Shown: positions 46,757-56,384 of the stretch, in pieces | Numbering within the stretch: the stretch's first letter is position 1 | Layout of the letters: each line of letters starts with the position of its first letter | Source of the DNA: Ignavibacteria bacterium | GTDB taxonomy: Bacteria; Bacteroidota; Ignavibacteria; Ignavibacteriales; Melioribacteraceae | Direction of reading: 5' to 3' | Length of the DNA: 64,000 nt | NCBI GenBank assembly: GCA_009773205.1 | Contig: WPAE01000007.1 | Location: 147,463-211,462, forward strand | Notes under the pieces: model-generated | Seen by the model: only the letters and a program-made list of their open reading frames with translations | Told to the model about the DNA's origin: nothing | Database searches by the model: none | Made by a program: the position numbers and the translations under genes

Positions 46757-47992
46757 TTACAAGTTCTCGAAGAAATCTGTGAGCTTCTTGAAAGCATTGG
46801 TTACCTTAAACTTTCCATCTCGTTTTACACGAGTAAAACTTTCTTGTGAACTTTTACCAGGAATTCCTCTTATTAATCCGGCTACAGTTGCAAACTCGGG
46901 ACTTTCAACTTCTTTAGACAAACCGGAGCCAAGATCGAGCGGAACACCAATGCGTGCATGAAGTCCAAATATTTCAGAAGCAAGTTCATCGCAGCCAGTT
47001 AATAAAGAACCGCCGCCTGTTAAAACTACACCAGCTTTAATTTTGCTCTTTAAGCCGGAATTGCGAAGATCGTTATCAATCAAAGTGAAAAGCTCTTTCA
47101 TTCTTACGCTTATAATTTGAGTAAGAAGTGAAACCGGAATTTTTACATTTCCTCTTCCACCAACGCCCTTTATATAGATTTCTTCGTCTCTGATTATTGC
47201 GTGCTCGGTTGCAAAACCGTGATCTCGTTTTAGTTTTTCTGCTTCTGTTGTAACAATGCCAAGTGTTTCGCGTATATCGTTTGTAACTTGATTGCCAGCT
47301 ACACCAATTACTTTTGTATGTTTAATCGCTTTTTTATGAAATACGGCTAAATCCGTTGTACCGCCACCAATATCAATCAACACAACGCCAAGATCTTTTT
47401 CGTTCTCTTCTAGAACAGAAAGACTTGATGCAATTGGCTGAAGAACTAATTCTTTTGGAATAAAGCCGGCACGCTCAACAGATTTCTTTATGTTCTGCAA
47501 TGCTGGAATTGAAGCCAATACAACATGGTTTACTGCCTCCAATCTTGAACCGCACATTCCAATCGGGTCATCAATTCCACCTGTATGATCTACAAAATAT
47601 TCTTCCGGTATAATGTGTAGTATTTCTCTATCTGCCGGTATTCGAATTGTATGAACATCTGTTTTCAATCTGTCTAAATCCGATTGAGAAACTTCATGAT
47701 CCGGATTATTTATAGTAACATAGTTTCTATGGCGGAGACTTGTAATGTGTTCGCCGGCTACTCCAACGTTTAATTCTTTGATAGATAATCCGGCTCTGTT
47801 GCTCGCAATGCTCATTGCTTCTGTTATTGCTTCTGCTGTTTTAGCAATGTTAGCAACTAATCCTCTTGTTAAACCTTCGGATGGAGCAACACCAAAGCCA
47901 AGTATGTTGATGTTGGAATCCACATGCTCTGCAATAACCGCGCATACTTTTGTTGTTCCTAAGTCTAATCCAGCTATTACATTTTTTTTCAT
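46757..47992 (-). CDS. ftsA: cell division protein FtsA
   Basis: 411 residues of the actin/Hsp70 superfamily. It has G-L-D-L-G-T-T-K-V-C at the N-terminus, I-D-I-G-G-G-T-T-D in phosphate-2 and T-G-G-G-S-L-L-T-G in the adenosine site. The C-terminus has an amphipathic stretch (K-V-T-N-A-F-K-K-L-T-D-F-F) expected to bind the inner membrane. It anchors FtsZ filaments. It overlaps ftsQ by 4 bases (47989-47992). Confidence 0.96.
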   Translation of the reverse strand: MKKNVIAGLDLGTTKVCAVIAEHVDSNINILGFGVAPSEGLTRGLVANIAKTAEAITEAMSIASNRAGLSIKELNVGVAGEHITSLRHRNYVTINNPDHEVSQSDLDRLKTDVHTIRIPADREILHIIPEEYFVDHTGGIDDPIGMCGSRLEAVNHVVLASIPALQNIKKSVERAGFIPKELVLQPIASSLSVLEENEKDLGVVLIDIGGGTTDLAVFHKKAIKHTKVIGVAGNQVTNDIRETLGIVTTEAEKLKRDHGFATEHAIIRDEEIYIKGVGGRGNVKIPVSLLTQIISVRMKELFTLIDNDLRNSGLKSKIKAGVVLTGGGSLLTGCDELASEIFGLHARIGVPLDLGSGLSKEVESPEFATVAGLIRGIPGKSSQESFTRVKRDGKFKVTNAFKKLTDFFENL

Positions 47993-48774
47993 GATTTCCT
48001 ATCCATCTTTTCTTGGTTTTGATCTATGTTTTCTAAAATTCCAAGGAAAATGTGCCCGCCGTAACGTAAATCAACATAATCCATATAACTGTTCAGCTCT
48101 TTTCCTTTTAAGTAATTCCAAAAACTACAGAAGTAAATAACTTTATGCAGTTCATTGCCTCTTCCCAGCCGCACCGGATAATCAAAGACAGAGAAATAAA
48201 GATTTATCTCACCGCCGTTCTGCATGTCTATCGAAGAAAGAGCGTCATGCATTTCTGGATTAGCAAGTTTTACTGCGCCAATAATTTTAGCCGCAGTCAG
48301 CACATCATAATTTTTTTTGATTGACGACAACATCTTTACAGCTTTATCTAATTGAACATTCGCAATAACGGGATAATCAATTTTTAACGAATTCTCTAAA
48401 ACCGGCAGCGCTTGAAGTTTATCTGTAATCAAGTATTGCTCATCTTCGTTGAACATAAGAGATTCAAAATTCTTTTCTGTAATCTTTACAGATACTTTTC
48501 CATTTCCATCGTAACGAACATCCGCTGATTCCACATAAGGATGTTTTTCAATTCTTGCTCTTATAATCTGCACGTTGAGATTCTCATAACTTCTTTTGTT
48601 GTTAAGCCTAGCAAATTCTATATATCCGAAGCGCGATAAGTGAACATTACCAGAAATTTCTATGTATTTGATTTTGTTTTTTATGCTTGGCTTAACGCTA
48701 AGGGACAAATATGTAATAGCCATTAGAGCCAGAGCAAAAAGTAAAGAAGCAAATATGTTTTTAGGAAGTTTCAT
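47989..48774 (-). CDS. ftsQ: cell division protein FtsQ (DivIB-like, POTRA domain)
   Basis: About 261 residues with one N-terminal membrane helix (F-A-S-L-L-F-A-L-A-L-M-A-I-T-Y-L) and a periplasmic POTRA domain (I-K-Y-I-E-I-S-G-N-V-H-L-S, then I-E-K-H-P-Y-V-E-S-A-D-V-R). It recruits FtsL and FtsI in the divisome. The sequence GTGATG at the murC stop allows either GTG (48777) or ATG (48774). I chose the ATG, which overlaps the murC TGA. Identification rests on domain layout and on position between murC and ftsA. Confidence 0.9.
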   Translation of the reverse strand: MKLPKNIFASLLFALALMAITYLSLSVKPSIKNKIKYIEISGNVHLSRFGYIEFARLNNKRSYENLNVQIIRARIEKHPYVESADVRYDGNGKVSVKITEKNFESLMFNEDEQYLITDKLQALPVLENSLKIDYPVIANVQLDKAVKMLSSIKKNYDVLTAAKIIGAVKLANPEMHDALSSIDMQNGGEINLYFSVFDYPVRLGRGNELHKVIYFCSFWNYLKGKELNSYMDYVDLRYGGHIFLGILENIDQNQEKMDRKS

Positions 48775-50156
48775 CACTTCATATCCGCCTTTAAGAATTC
48801 AACAAAATGATTTCCAAATTTCCAGATATCGCCGGCACCGAGAGTTATTATAATATCACCTTTCTGATAAATTGATTTCAGCAATTCCGGAATTTTAGTT
48901 TTATCCGGTTCGTAGTAAACATTTTTATGTCCAAACTTTTTAGCCGTTTCAGTAATCAATTCACCCGAAATTCCTTCAATGGGTGTTTCTCTTGCCGGAT
49001 AAACATCTGTACAAATAAAAACGTCTGAGTTGAGAAACGATCTTCCAAACTCTTGGTAAAAATCTCTTGTGCGGCTGAATAAATGCGGCTGGAAAATTGC
49101 AACCAATCTTCTGTTCCACCCGCGTCGAATTCCATCAAGCGTTACATTAATTTCTGTTGGATGATGACCGTAATCATCTATCACCATAACTTCTTTATCA
49201 TACTTTGTTTCGAAGCGGCGGTAAACACCTGTAAACTTTCCGAGCGCATTTTTAATCGTCTCGAAATCAACTCCCATTTCTTTAGCAATTGTAATTGCAA
49301 CAAGAGAATTTTTTATGTTGTGTAAGCCGGGAAGATTTAACTTAATTCTTCCTAATTCTTCGCCATTATAAACAACAGAATATTCTGAGTGATTTTCTTT
49401 GTGAGTAATATTTACAGCTCTAACATCTGCATGCGGAGAAATGCCGTATGTAAAAATTTTTCTTGTAATCTGAGGAATGATATCTTGCAAAGCCGGTTCA
49501 TCTAAGCATAGAACTACAAAACCGAAGAAAGGAACTTTGTTAGCAAACTCAATAAAGGCAACTTTAATGTCATCCAAGTCTTTGTAAGTATCTAAATGCT
49601 CTTTTTCTAAAGTAGTTAATGCAGCAATAGTAGGTGTTAACTTCAAAAATGTTCTATCAAATTCATCTGCTTCAACTACAATAAACTCACCTTTACCAAG
49701 CCTGGCATTTGTACCGCCAAGACTGCTAAGTTTACCGCCAACTATTATTGTAGGGTCAATTCCTGCTTCAGTTAAAACCAAGCCAACCATAGATGTAGTT
49801 GTTGTCTTTCCGTGCGTTCCTGCAATTCCAATTCCATATTTCATGCGCATACATTCTGCTAACATCTCCGCACGTTTAATTACAGGAATTTTTCTTTCTA
49901 CAGCCGCTTTCACTTCAGAGTTATCCAAATTAACCGCCGAAGAGAAAACTACAACATCAGCTTCAACTAAATTACTAGGAGAGTGTCCCTCGTAAATTTT
50001 TATTCCTAAAGTTTCCAATCTATCTGTAACATCTGTCTTTGTTAGATCGGAACCGGTTACCTTAAATCCTTGGCTTAATAAAATTTCTGCAATGCCGCTC
50101 ATTCCAATTCCGCCAATTCCTACAAAGTGAACATTCTTCACTGTTTTCATCATCAT
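48774..50156 (-). CDS. murC: UDP-N-acetylmuramate--L-alanine ligase
   Basis: 460 residues. The N-terminal UDP-binding G-I-G-G-I-G-M-S-G-I is followed by the P-loop A-G-T-H-G-K-T-T-T-T and D-D-Y-G-H-H-P-T-E, typical of MurC. It adds L-Ala to UDP-MurNAc with ATP. It begins with three Met codons, 2 bases after the stop of a 57-codon ORF, and its stop overlaps the ftsQ start. Confidence 0.97.
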   Translation of the reverse strand: MMMKTVKNVHFVGIGGIGMSGIAEILLSQGFKVTGSDLTKTDVTDRLETLGIKIYEGHSPSNLVEADVVVFSSAVNLDNSEVKAAVERKIPVIKRAEMLAECMRMKYGIGIAGTHGKTTTTSMVGLVLTEAGIDPTIIVGGKLSSLGGTNARLGKGEFIVVEADEFDRTFLKLTPTIAALTTLEKEHLDTYKDLDDIKVAFIEFANKVPFFGFVVLCLDEPALQDIIPQITRKIFTYGISPHADVRAVNITHKENHSEYSVVYNGEELGRIKLNLPGLHNIKNSLVAITIAKEMGVDFETIKNALGKFTGVYRRFETKYDKEVMVIDDYGHHPTEINVTLDGIRRGWNRRLVAIFQPHLFSRTRDFYQEFGRSFLNSDVFICTDVYPARETPIEGISGELITETAKKFGHKNVYYEPDKTKIPELLKSIYQKGDIIITLGAGDIWKFGNHFVEFLKADMK

Positions 50157-50158
50157 AG

Positions 50159-50332
50159 TTATATCATCCTAATTTTTTCACATTGGTAAATTGCAGCTGC
50201 TGCAATTAAGCAAAGCAGATACAAATAAAACTTCAGTACCCTTACTAAAACACGTTCAAACTCATAAACGCCCAAAACATTTAGTCTTAATAGTGTTTTG
50301 GTTATTTTATTTATAGGAATCATTTTTATCAT
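50159..50332 (-). CDS. small single-pass membrane protein in the dcw cluster, unknown
   Basis: A 57-codon ORF fills the only larger gap in the dcw cluster. Its ATG overlaps the murG stop (ATGA at 50329-50332) and its TAA lies 2 bases before the murC ATG, so it looks translationally coupled on both sides. The product is basic in the N-terminal half (M-I-P-I-N-K-I-T-K-T-L-L-R). It has one hydrophobic segment at about residues 31-49 (L-K-F-Y-L-Y-L-L-C-L-I-A-A-A-A-I-Y), flanked by charged residues. I do not recognise the family. The packing argues for a real gene; conservation would settle it. A link to MurG or the divisome is inference from position only. Confidence 0.6.
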   Translation of the reverse strand: MIKMIPINKITKTLLRLNVLGVYEFERVLVRVLKFYLYLLCLIAAAAIYQCEKIRMI

Positions 50333-51432
50333 AAGGTTTCAGCCATTTTAATTGCTCTTTGGGCTATTTCTAATGCAGCATTAGGTTTTGCAAATGAAAC
50401 GATATTTTTCTTTAATGAATTTTTGCGCTCTTCATCAAACATCAGTTTTGAAATTGAATCGAACAGCAGAGTTTCTATATTTTTATCTTCTACTAACTCT
50501 GCCGCATTTGCATCAACTAAAGTCTTTGCGTTTTTGAATTGATGGTCTGCCGCAACATTTGCAGATGGAACAAACACAACAGGCAATCCAAGCATTGATA
50601 CTTCAGCAATAGTAGTTGCGCCGGCACGTGCAAGAACTAAATCGCAAGCTGAGTAAGCTGCACTCATATCGCTAATGTATTCCATTACTTTAACGCCTTG
50701 CCCGTTATAGCGCCTGAATTCTTGATAATAAACTTTTCCTGTTTGCCACAAAATTTGAATTCCAAGTTCTGTAAACTTTATTATGTTTTTTGCAACTGCA
50801 GTGTTAAGAGATTTTGCGCCGCCGCTTCCGCCAATAATTAAAAGAGTTTTTTTATCGGGCTTAAGACCCAATGCGCTAAAGGCTTCCATTCTATCTACCA
50901 GCTTGAGGTTTATTCTTATTGGATTGCCAGTAAGTTTCAATTTGCTCTGCTCTCTGAAATATTTTTTTGATTCTTCAAAAGTGATATGTATTTCTGTTGC
51001 TTTCTTTTCGAGTAACCTGTTGGTAACACCAGGGTAACTATTTTGTTCGAGCAGAATTACTTTTGCACCTATAATTGAAGCAGCCCAAGTAACCGGGCCG
51101 GAAACATAAGCTCCGCTTCCAATAGCTACTCTCGGTTTAAATCCAAAGTTTATACAAATAGATTGAATTAGCGATATTAAAATCTTAACAGGAAACAAAA
51201 TGTTGCTCATATTAAACCTGCGTGCAAAACCGCTAATCCAAATTGTTTTGAACTTAAAATTATGTTCTGGAACTACACGCTCTTCAATTTTTCCTTTTGC
51301 GCCGATAAACAAAATTTCTGCTTCGGGTTTTATTTCTCTAATTTGCTGTGCAACAGCAAGTGCTGGATAAAGATGTCCGCCAGTTCCACCGCCAGCAAAA
51401 ATGAAACGATATGGTGTTCTCTGCTTACTCAT
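50329..51432 (-). CDS. murG: UDP-GlcNAc:lipid I N-acetylglucosaminyltransferase
   Basis: 367 residues, GT28. The N-terminal G-G-G-T-G-G-H-L-Y-P-A-L-A-V is diagnostic. G-S-G-A-Y-V-S-G-P lies in the acceptor domain, G-G-S-G-G-A-K-S-L-N in the donor domain, and A-R-A-G-A-T-T-I-A-E follows. It converts lipid I to lipid II at the inner leaflet. It overlaps ftsW by 4 bases upstream and a small membrane ORF by 4 bases downstream. Confidence 0.97.
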   Translation of the reverse strand: MSKQRTPYRFIFAGGGTGGHLYPALAVAQQIREIKPEAEILFIGAKGKIEERVVPEHNFKFKTIWISGFARRFNMSNILFPVKILISLIQSICINFGFKPRVAIGSGAYVSGPVTWAASIIGAKVILLEQNSYPGVTNRLLEKKATEIHITFEESKKYFREQSKLKLTGNPIRINLKLVDRMEAFSALGLKPDKKTLLIIGGSGGAKSLNTAVAKNIIKFTELGIQILWQTGKVYYQEFRRYNGQGVKVMEYISDMSAAYSACDLVLARAGATTIAEVSMLGLPVVFVPSANVAADHQFKNAKTLVDANAAELVEDKNIETLLFDSISKLMFDEERKNSLKKNIVSFAKPNAALEIAQRAIKMAETL

Positions 51433-52538
51433 ATTTGCTGAATTTTTAACTCGCTTGTTCTAACAGTTTGTCTGCCTACGTTTATAATTATTCCAATCGA
51501 AATTGCATAGAGAATTATGGATGTTCCTCCAAAGCTTATGAAAGGAAGTGTAATTCCTGTTGTTGGCAGCAAGCCAGTTACAACTGCTGCATTAATAAAC
51601 GCACTTATAATTATGTTGAATCCTAAACCTAAAACCATCAATTGACCAAACTTATCTTGAGATTTTTTGGCAATGACCATACAAACCAAAAAGAGAGAGA
51701 AGTAAAGAGCTAGTATTGTTACTGAGCCAATGAATCCCCATTCTTCGCCTAAAATTGAAAAAATAAAATCGCCATAAGATTCAGGTAGAAACAAATCACT
51801 TTGCCTGCTGTGTCCCGCACCAATGCCAACCCAGCCGCCGCTTCCAAGAGCAATCTTAGCTTGCTTTACCTGAACATTTATATCTCCTCCGTTTATCAAA
51901 CTATCTATATATGTAAGTATCCTTTCTCGTGAGTGAGTTAGAAGATAAGCAGCAGCCCCAATAATAAAACTGGCTCCGGCTAAAATTCCAAAAACATGTT
52001 TCGGTCTAGCTCCTGCAACAAACAACAAAATAAACGATGTAATTACAATTATAACCGCTGTGCTAACGTTCGGCTGCACCAAAACTAAAGCACCAACTAT
52101 CCCAACCCATATTAATGGAAATAAGAAACCGTTTTTAAAGTCTTTAATTTTTTCACCATATTTTTCCAGCATAAGAGAAAGGTGCATAATCAAAATTATT
52201 TTAGCCGCTTCGGATGGCTGAAACTGTATAAAGCCTAGATCGAGCCAGCGCTGTGCGCCTTTGATTTTCGGAGAGTAAAAATATGTATAAATCAAAACGG
52301 CTATAATTGCAAAGAGAGCAATCTTAGTGTACTTACGGTACTTCTCGTACTTAATTTTTGAGAATACATACAATCCCGCTACAGCAATTAAAATTTTTGT
52401 AAAGTGATTTTGAAACAAATGAAAATTTGAATCCCATTTCATCATACTGTAAGTGCCGCTTGCAGTTAGAACCATTACTGCGCCAAGAGAAATCATAGCA
52501 ACAACAAATACAATTAATATTTTGACCCAAGTATTCAT
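51429..52538 (-). CDS. ftsW: SEDS peptidoglycan polymerase FtsW
   Basis: 369 residues with about 10 membrane segments. SEDS motifs include L-G-F-I-Q-F-Q-P-S-E-A-A-K, L-P-E-S-Y-G-D-F-I-F-S-I-L-G-E-E-W-G-F and T-G-I-T-L-P-F-I-S-F-G-G-T-S. FtsW polymerises glycan strands with FtsI at the septum. The assignment to FtsW and not RodA follows from its place between murD and murG, overlapping both. Confidence 0.95.
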   Translation of the reverse strand: MNTWVKILIVFVVAMISLGAVMVLTASGTYSMMKWDSNFHLFQNHFTKILIAVAGLYVFSKIKYEKYRKYTKIALFAIIAVLIYTYFYSPKIKGAQRWLDLGFIQFQPSEAAKIILIMHLSLMLEKYGEKIKDFKNGFLFPLIWVGIVGALVLVQPNVSTAVIIVITSFILLFVAGARPKHVFGILAGASFIIGAAAYLLTHSRERILTYIDSLINGGDINVQVKQAKIALGSGGWVGIGAGHSRQSDLFLPESYGDFIFSILGEEWGFIGSVTILALYFSLFLVCMVIAKKSQDKFGQLMVLGLGFNIIISAFINAAVVTGLLPTTGITLPFISFGGTSIILYAISIGIIINVGRQTVRTSELKIQQI

Positions 52539-53887
52539 TACTTTAAGCCTTTCACAACTTGCTTAAAAATATTTCCTCTATGCATGTAATCTTCAAACAT
52601 GTCGAAACTTGCACACGCCGGAGAAAGAAGAAGAACAGAACCGGCTTCGGCTTCATTGCGAGCGGCTTCAACACATGCTAGCAGGCTTTCTTTTTTTTCT
52701 GTTTGAACGAAAGCACCGAAATAGTCTTCAACTTTCTGAGCAGATACTCCAATTGCGTAAATTTTCTTTACATTTTCTTTAACAAGTTCTTTAATATCAT
52801 CGTAGTTGTTGCCTTTGTCTTTTCCGCCTAATATCAAATAGATTGGCTTAGTAAAAGTTTTCAAAGCAACAATTACAGAATCAACATTAGTAGCTTTGGA
52901 ATCATTGTAATATTCTACACCTTCAAGCTCACGAACAAATTCAATTCTATGCTCTACACCTTTGAATGAAGCAAAGGCGTCTCTAATTTTTTGATTTGGT
53001 ATATTTAGTAATTTAGCAATTGCCATAACAGCAAGCGCGTTAGCAATATTGTGCTCTCCTTTTATAAACAAATCATTCGAAGAACATACTTTGGAAACTT
53101 TTCCAAACCACGCAAAGCACATATCGCCATTTTTATGATAAGCGCCAACTGGAATTTCTTTCTTTAATGAAAAAGCAAGTTTCTGAACTCTTGAGTTTTT
53201 CATCGTTTCAAAAGTGTTAGTATCATCTGCGTTGTAAATAAAGAAATCTTCTTCGGTTTGATTTGCTGCAATTCTAATTTTTGAAGCAGCGTATTTATCA
53301 AAATTATTGTCGTATCTATCCAAGTGATCCGGAGTTATATTAAGTATCATTGAGAAGTGAGGTTTGAACTTCACTGTAAAATCGAGCTGAAAACTAGATG
53401 TTTCGAGCGCAACAAATTCATCTTCCTTTACTTCTAAGGCTATTTCAGAAAATGGATTTCCAATATTTCCGGCAGCAAAACATTTTATTCCACATTCATT
53501 CAAAGTATGATTCATTAAAGCTGTTGTTGTTGTTTTTCCATTTGTCCCGGTAATTGATATTATTGATCCTTTACAAAACCAAGATGCAAATTCCACTTCG
53601 CTGTAAATCTTTATTCCTTTTTCTATTGCAGTTGAAAGCACCATTGAATTTGTCGGCACTCCAGGGCTTGTAACAATAAAATCGCAATCATAAACTTTTG
53701 CAGAATGTTCGCCAAACTCATAAGCTATGTTTTCTTTTTCAAAAACTTGATGGGCGTGCAGCAGTTTGTCTTTTGGACTGCCATCGCTTACAAAAGGCAC
53801 AGCGCCAAGTTTTTTTGCTAACTGAGCAGAGGCAATTCCACTTTTAACTGCCCCTATTATCGCTATTTTCTTTCCAGCTATTTCCAT
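52538..53887 (-). CDS. murD: UDP-N-acetylmuramoylalanine--D-glutamate ligase
   Basis: 449 residues. The P-loop is S-I-T-G-T-N-G-K-T-T-T-T. N-I-T-P-D-H-L-D-R-Y and Y-N-D-S-K-A-T-N are typical MurD signatures. It adds D-Glu to UDP-MurNAc-L-Ala. Its first base is shared with the mraY stop and its stop with the ftsW start, so the genes are packed without spacers. Confidence 0.97.
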   Translation of the reverse strand: MEIAGKKIAIIGAVKSGIASAQLAKKLGAVPFVSDGSPKDKLLHAHQVFEKENIAYEFGEHSAKVYDCDFIVTSPGVPTNSMVLSTAIEKGIKIYSEVEFASWFCKGSIISITGTNGKTTTTALMNHTLNECGIKCFAAGNIGNPFSEIALEVKEDEFVALETSSFQLDFTVKFKPHFSMILNITPDHLDRYDNNFDKYAASKIRIAANQTEEDFFIYNADDTNTFETMKNSRVQKLAFSLKKEIPVGAYHKNGDMCFAWFGKVSKVCSSNDLFIKGEHNIANALAVMAIAKLLNIPNQKIRDAFASFKGVEHRIEFVRELEGVEYYNDSKATNVDSVIVALKTFTKPIYLILGGKDKGNNYDDIKELVKENVKKIYAIGVSAQKVEDYFGAFVQTEKKESLLACVEAARNEAEAGSVLLLSPACASFDMFEDYMHRGNIFKQVVKGLK

Positions 53888-54996
53888 TAACGTATCTTGA
53901 ATGAAGCTAAACTAATTATTGCAAGAATTACTGTAACAATGTAAAATCTTATAACGATCTTCGGTTCTTCCCAGCCGAGCTGTTCAAAATGATGATGAAT
54001 TGGAGCCATTTTAAAAATTCTTTTTCCTTCACCATACCTTTTCTTTGTGTACTTGAAATACAAACGCTGTGCAATTACAGAAAGTGTTTCAATAAAAAAT
54101 ATTCCGCCAAGAATTGGAATAAGTAAATCTTTCTTAATAACAATCATCATTACACCAAATGCGCCGCCAAGAGCAAGCGAGCCGGTATCTCCCATAAAAA
54201 CTTGTGATGGATAAAAGTTGAACCATAGAAATCCAAGTCCGGCTCCAATTAACGCAGCAATAAACACAGTTAGTTCGCCGCTTCCCGGCATATAAATAAT
54301 ATTTAGATAATCGGAGTAAATAACATTTCCTGTTACATAAGAAATAATTGCAAGTGCAAGCATCACGATTAGTATTGTTCCTATTGCTAATCCATCTAAA
54401 CCATCTGTAAGATTAACAGCATTAGAAGTTGCAGTAATGATGAACACAACCCAAGGAATAAAGAGAATTCCAAAATCCCAATTAAGGTTTTTGAAGAAAG
54501 GTAAAGTTGTTTGCGTATTGTATTGCGCAAATTCTGGTAAGAAATAAACCGCCGTACCAACAACTAAGCCAACGAAAATTTGTCCGAGTAATTTATAACG
54601 TGCAATCAAACCAGTTGGAAGTTTCTTTACCACTTTTAAGTAATCATCAAGAAAACCAACTATTCCAAGAACTATTGTTGCAAACAGAACGAGTAAAATG
54701 AAAACACTTTTCATATCTGCCCACAACAACACAGGAGCAATTACAGAAAAAAGAATTATCAAACCACCCATAGTTGGCGTACCAGCTTTCTTTTTATGAG
54801 TCTTTGGTCCCTCTTCACGAATCGGCTGATCAACTTGCCTTTTTTTAAGAAGAGCTATTATTTTGGGACCGAGTATAAACGAAAATAAAAGCGCAGTAAT
54901 TGCCGCAAGAGCAGAGCGGAAAGTTAAAAATCTAAAGATGTCAAATCCCGGAGGATTAAATTCTCTGTTAATGTACTCAAAAAGGTAGTAGAACAT
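53887..54996 (-). CDS. mraY: phospho-N-acetylmuramoyl-pentapeptide transferase
   Basis: 369 residues with about 10 membrane segments. Catalytic motifs seen are G-F-L-D-D-Y-L-K-V, N-A-V-N-L-T-D-G-L-D-G-L-A, F-M-G-D-T-G-S-L-A-L-G-G and the H-H-H-F-E loop. The early K-K-A-G-T-P-T-M-G-G is also typical. It transfers phospho-MurNAc-pentapeptide to undecaprenyl phosphate to form lipid I. Confidence 0.97.
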   Translation of the reverse strand: MFYYLFEYINREFNPPGFDIFRFLTFRSALAAITALLFSFILGPKIIALLKKRQVDQPIREEGPKTHKKKAGTPTMGGLIILFSVIAPVLLWADMKSVFILLVLFATIVLGIVGFLDDYLKVVKKLPTGLIARYKLLGQIFVGLVVGTAVYFLPEFAQYNTQTTLPFFKNLNWDFGILFIPWVVFIITATSNAVNLTDGLDGLAIGTILIVMLALAIISYVTGNVIYSDYLNIIYMPGSGELTVFIAALIGAGLGFLWFNFYPSQVFMGDTGSLALGGAFGVMMIVIKKDLLIPILGGIFFIETLSVIAQRLYFKYTKKRYGEGKRIFKMAPIHHHFEQLGWEEPKIVIRFYIVTVILAIISLASFKIR

Positions 54997-56384
54997 TATG
55001 CAAACCTTTTATCCAAAATGTTTACAAATTCTTCCATCTTCATTCCGCGCGATCCTTTTACAAGAATTACCGAGTTTTCTATCTCTTCATACTGCAAATA
55101 AAGCGATAGAGCTTCGCGCAAAAAGAAATGGATTGATCTAATTTTTTTCTTTCTCAACTCTTTAACTAAATGCTGCATAATGCTGCCAACCGTTAGCACA
55201 ACTAAATTTTTCGATGGCTTGAAAATCTTTTCCAATTCTTTGTGCATTTTTACTGATTGACTGCCTAACTCAAAAATATCTCCGAGTACTACTATTTTCT
55301 TTTTATACGTTTTAATTTTGTGCAGGGTTTTAACGGCTTCTATTACAGAAGCCGGACTTGCGTTATACGTATCATTAATAACAACTGCGTTTTTATATTG
55401 TTTGACTTCCAATCTGCCTTGTACTGCAGAAAACTTTTTTGTTGCGTTTACTATTTGTTTTTTTGATAATCCAAGATTTAATGCAACTGCAGCCGCAGCA
55501 AGAAAGTTTTTTGCATTTGCTTCTCCATACACCGGAAGAGTTACATCAAAAGTTTCTTTAGTAGTAATTATTTGAACTTTGGTTTTTCCGTCTTCTGTAA
55601 ATCCTAAAACTTTTCCTTTTACGTCTGGATTGCCGTAAAACCCATACGTAATTTTTCTTGAATATCCTTTAGTTTTCGCACGTATGATTATGTCGTCTGT
55701 ATTGATTAAAACAGTTCCGCCATTTTTTTCTGCTTCATCAAACAAAGCAGATTTTTCTTTGTAAACCCCTTCTCTGTTTATTAAAAACTCAATGTGCGAA
55801 TCGCCGATGTTTGTTATCATTGCAAAATCCGGCTGAGATATCTTTGCCGAGTATGGAATTTCGCCGAAGTGATTTGTTCCCTGTTCTAAAACTAAGATTT
55901 CACATTTTTCGTAGGTGCTAAAAATTGTAAGAGGAACACCAATATGGTTGTTGTTGTTAGCCAATGTTTTTACAACATTAAACTTTTCTGAAAGCAAATC
56001 AGCAGCCATTTCTTTAGTAGAAGTTTTGCCGTTGCTGCCTGTAATTGCAACAACCTTTGCTTTTAGTTTCTTTCTCCACACATTTGCTAAATCACCGTAA
56101 GCTTTAGCGGTATCCTCCACAGCAATAACAGTAATATCAAGTGAAGTGAGATTTTTAATTTTCTTTTTATTTACTACAACTGCATTAGCACCGTTTTTAA
56201 CTGCTGTTAATACAAAATCATGTCCATCAAACTTTTCTCCTTTTATTGCTGCAAATAAAGAACCTTTTTTTACACTGCGGGAATCTATCTCAACTTTGGA
56301 TATAGGTTTAAATCCATCCGGGTTGTAGATAACCGCAGTTGGCAGGTTAAATAAATCTTCGAGTGTAATTTTCAGTTTTCCCAT
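54996..56384 (-). CDS. murF: UDP-MurNAc-tripeptide--D-Ala-D-Ala ligase
   Basis: 462 residues. The P-loop A-I-T-G-S-N-G-K-T-S-T-K-E-M, N-N-H-I-G-V-P-L-T and N-D-T-Y-N-A-S-P-A-S are characteristic of MurF. It adds D-Ala-D-Ala to complete the pentapeptide. It overlaps murE by 13 bases and shares one base with mraY. No ddl gene is present in the window. Confidence 0.96.
   Translation of the reverse strand: MGKLKITLEDLFNLPTAVIYNPDGFKPISKVEIDSRSVKKGSLFAAIKGEKFDGHDFVLTAVKNGANAVVVNKKKIKNLTSLDITVIAVEDTAKAYGDLANVWRKKLKAKVVAITGSNGKTSTKEMAADLLSEKFNVVKTLANNNNHIGVPLTIFSTYEKCEILVLEQGTNHFGEIPYSAKISQPDFAMITNIGDSHIEFLINREGVYKEKSALFDEAEKNGGTVLINTDDIIIRAKTKGYSRKITYGFYGNPDVKGKVLGFTEDGKTKVQIITTKETFDVTLPVYGEANAKNFLAAAAVALNLGLSKKQIVNATKKFSAVQGRLEVKQYKNAVVINDTYNASPASVIEAVKTLHKIKTYKKKIVVLGDIFELGSQSVKMHKELEKIFKPSKNLVVLTVGSIMQHLVKELRKKKIRSIHFFLREALSLYLQYEEIENSVILVKGSRGMKMEEFVNILDKRFA

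Noticed and set aside
47745..48140. 131-codon open frame on the plus strand
   Set aside because: It is antisense to ftsA and ftsQ, whose identity is certain; no ribosome site or family resemblance.
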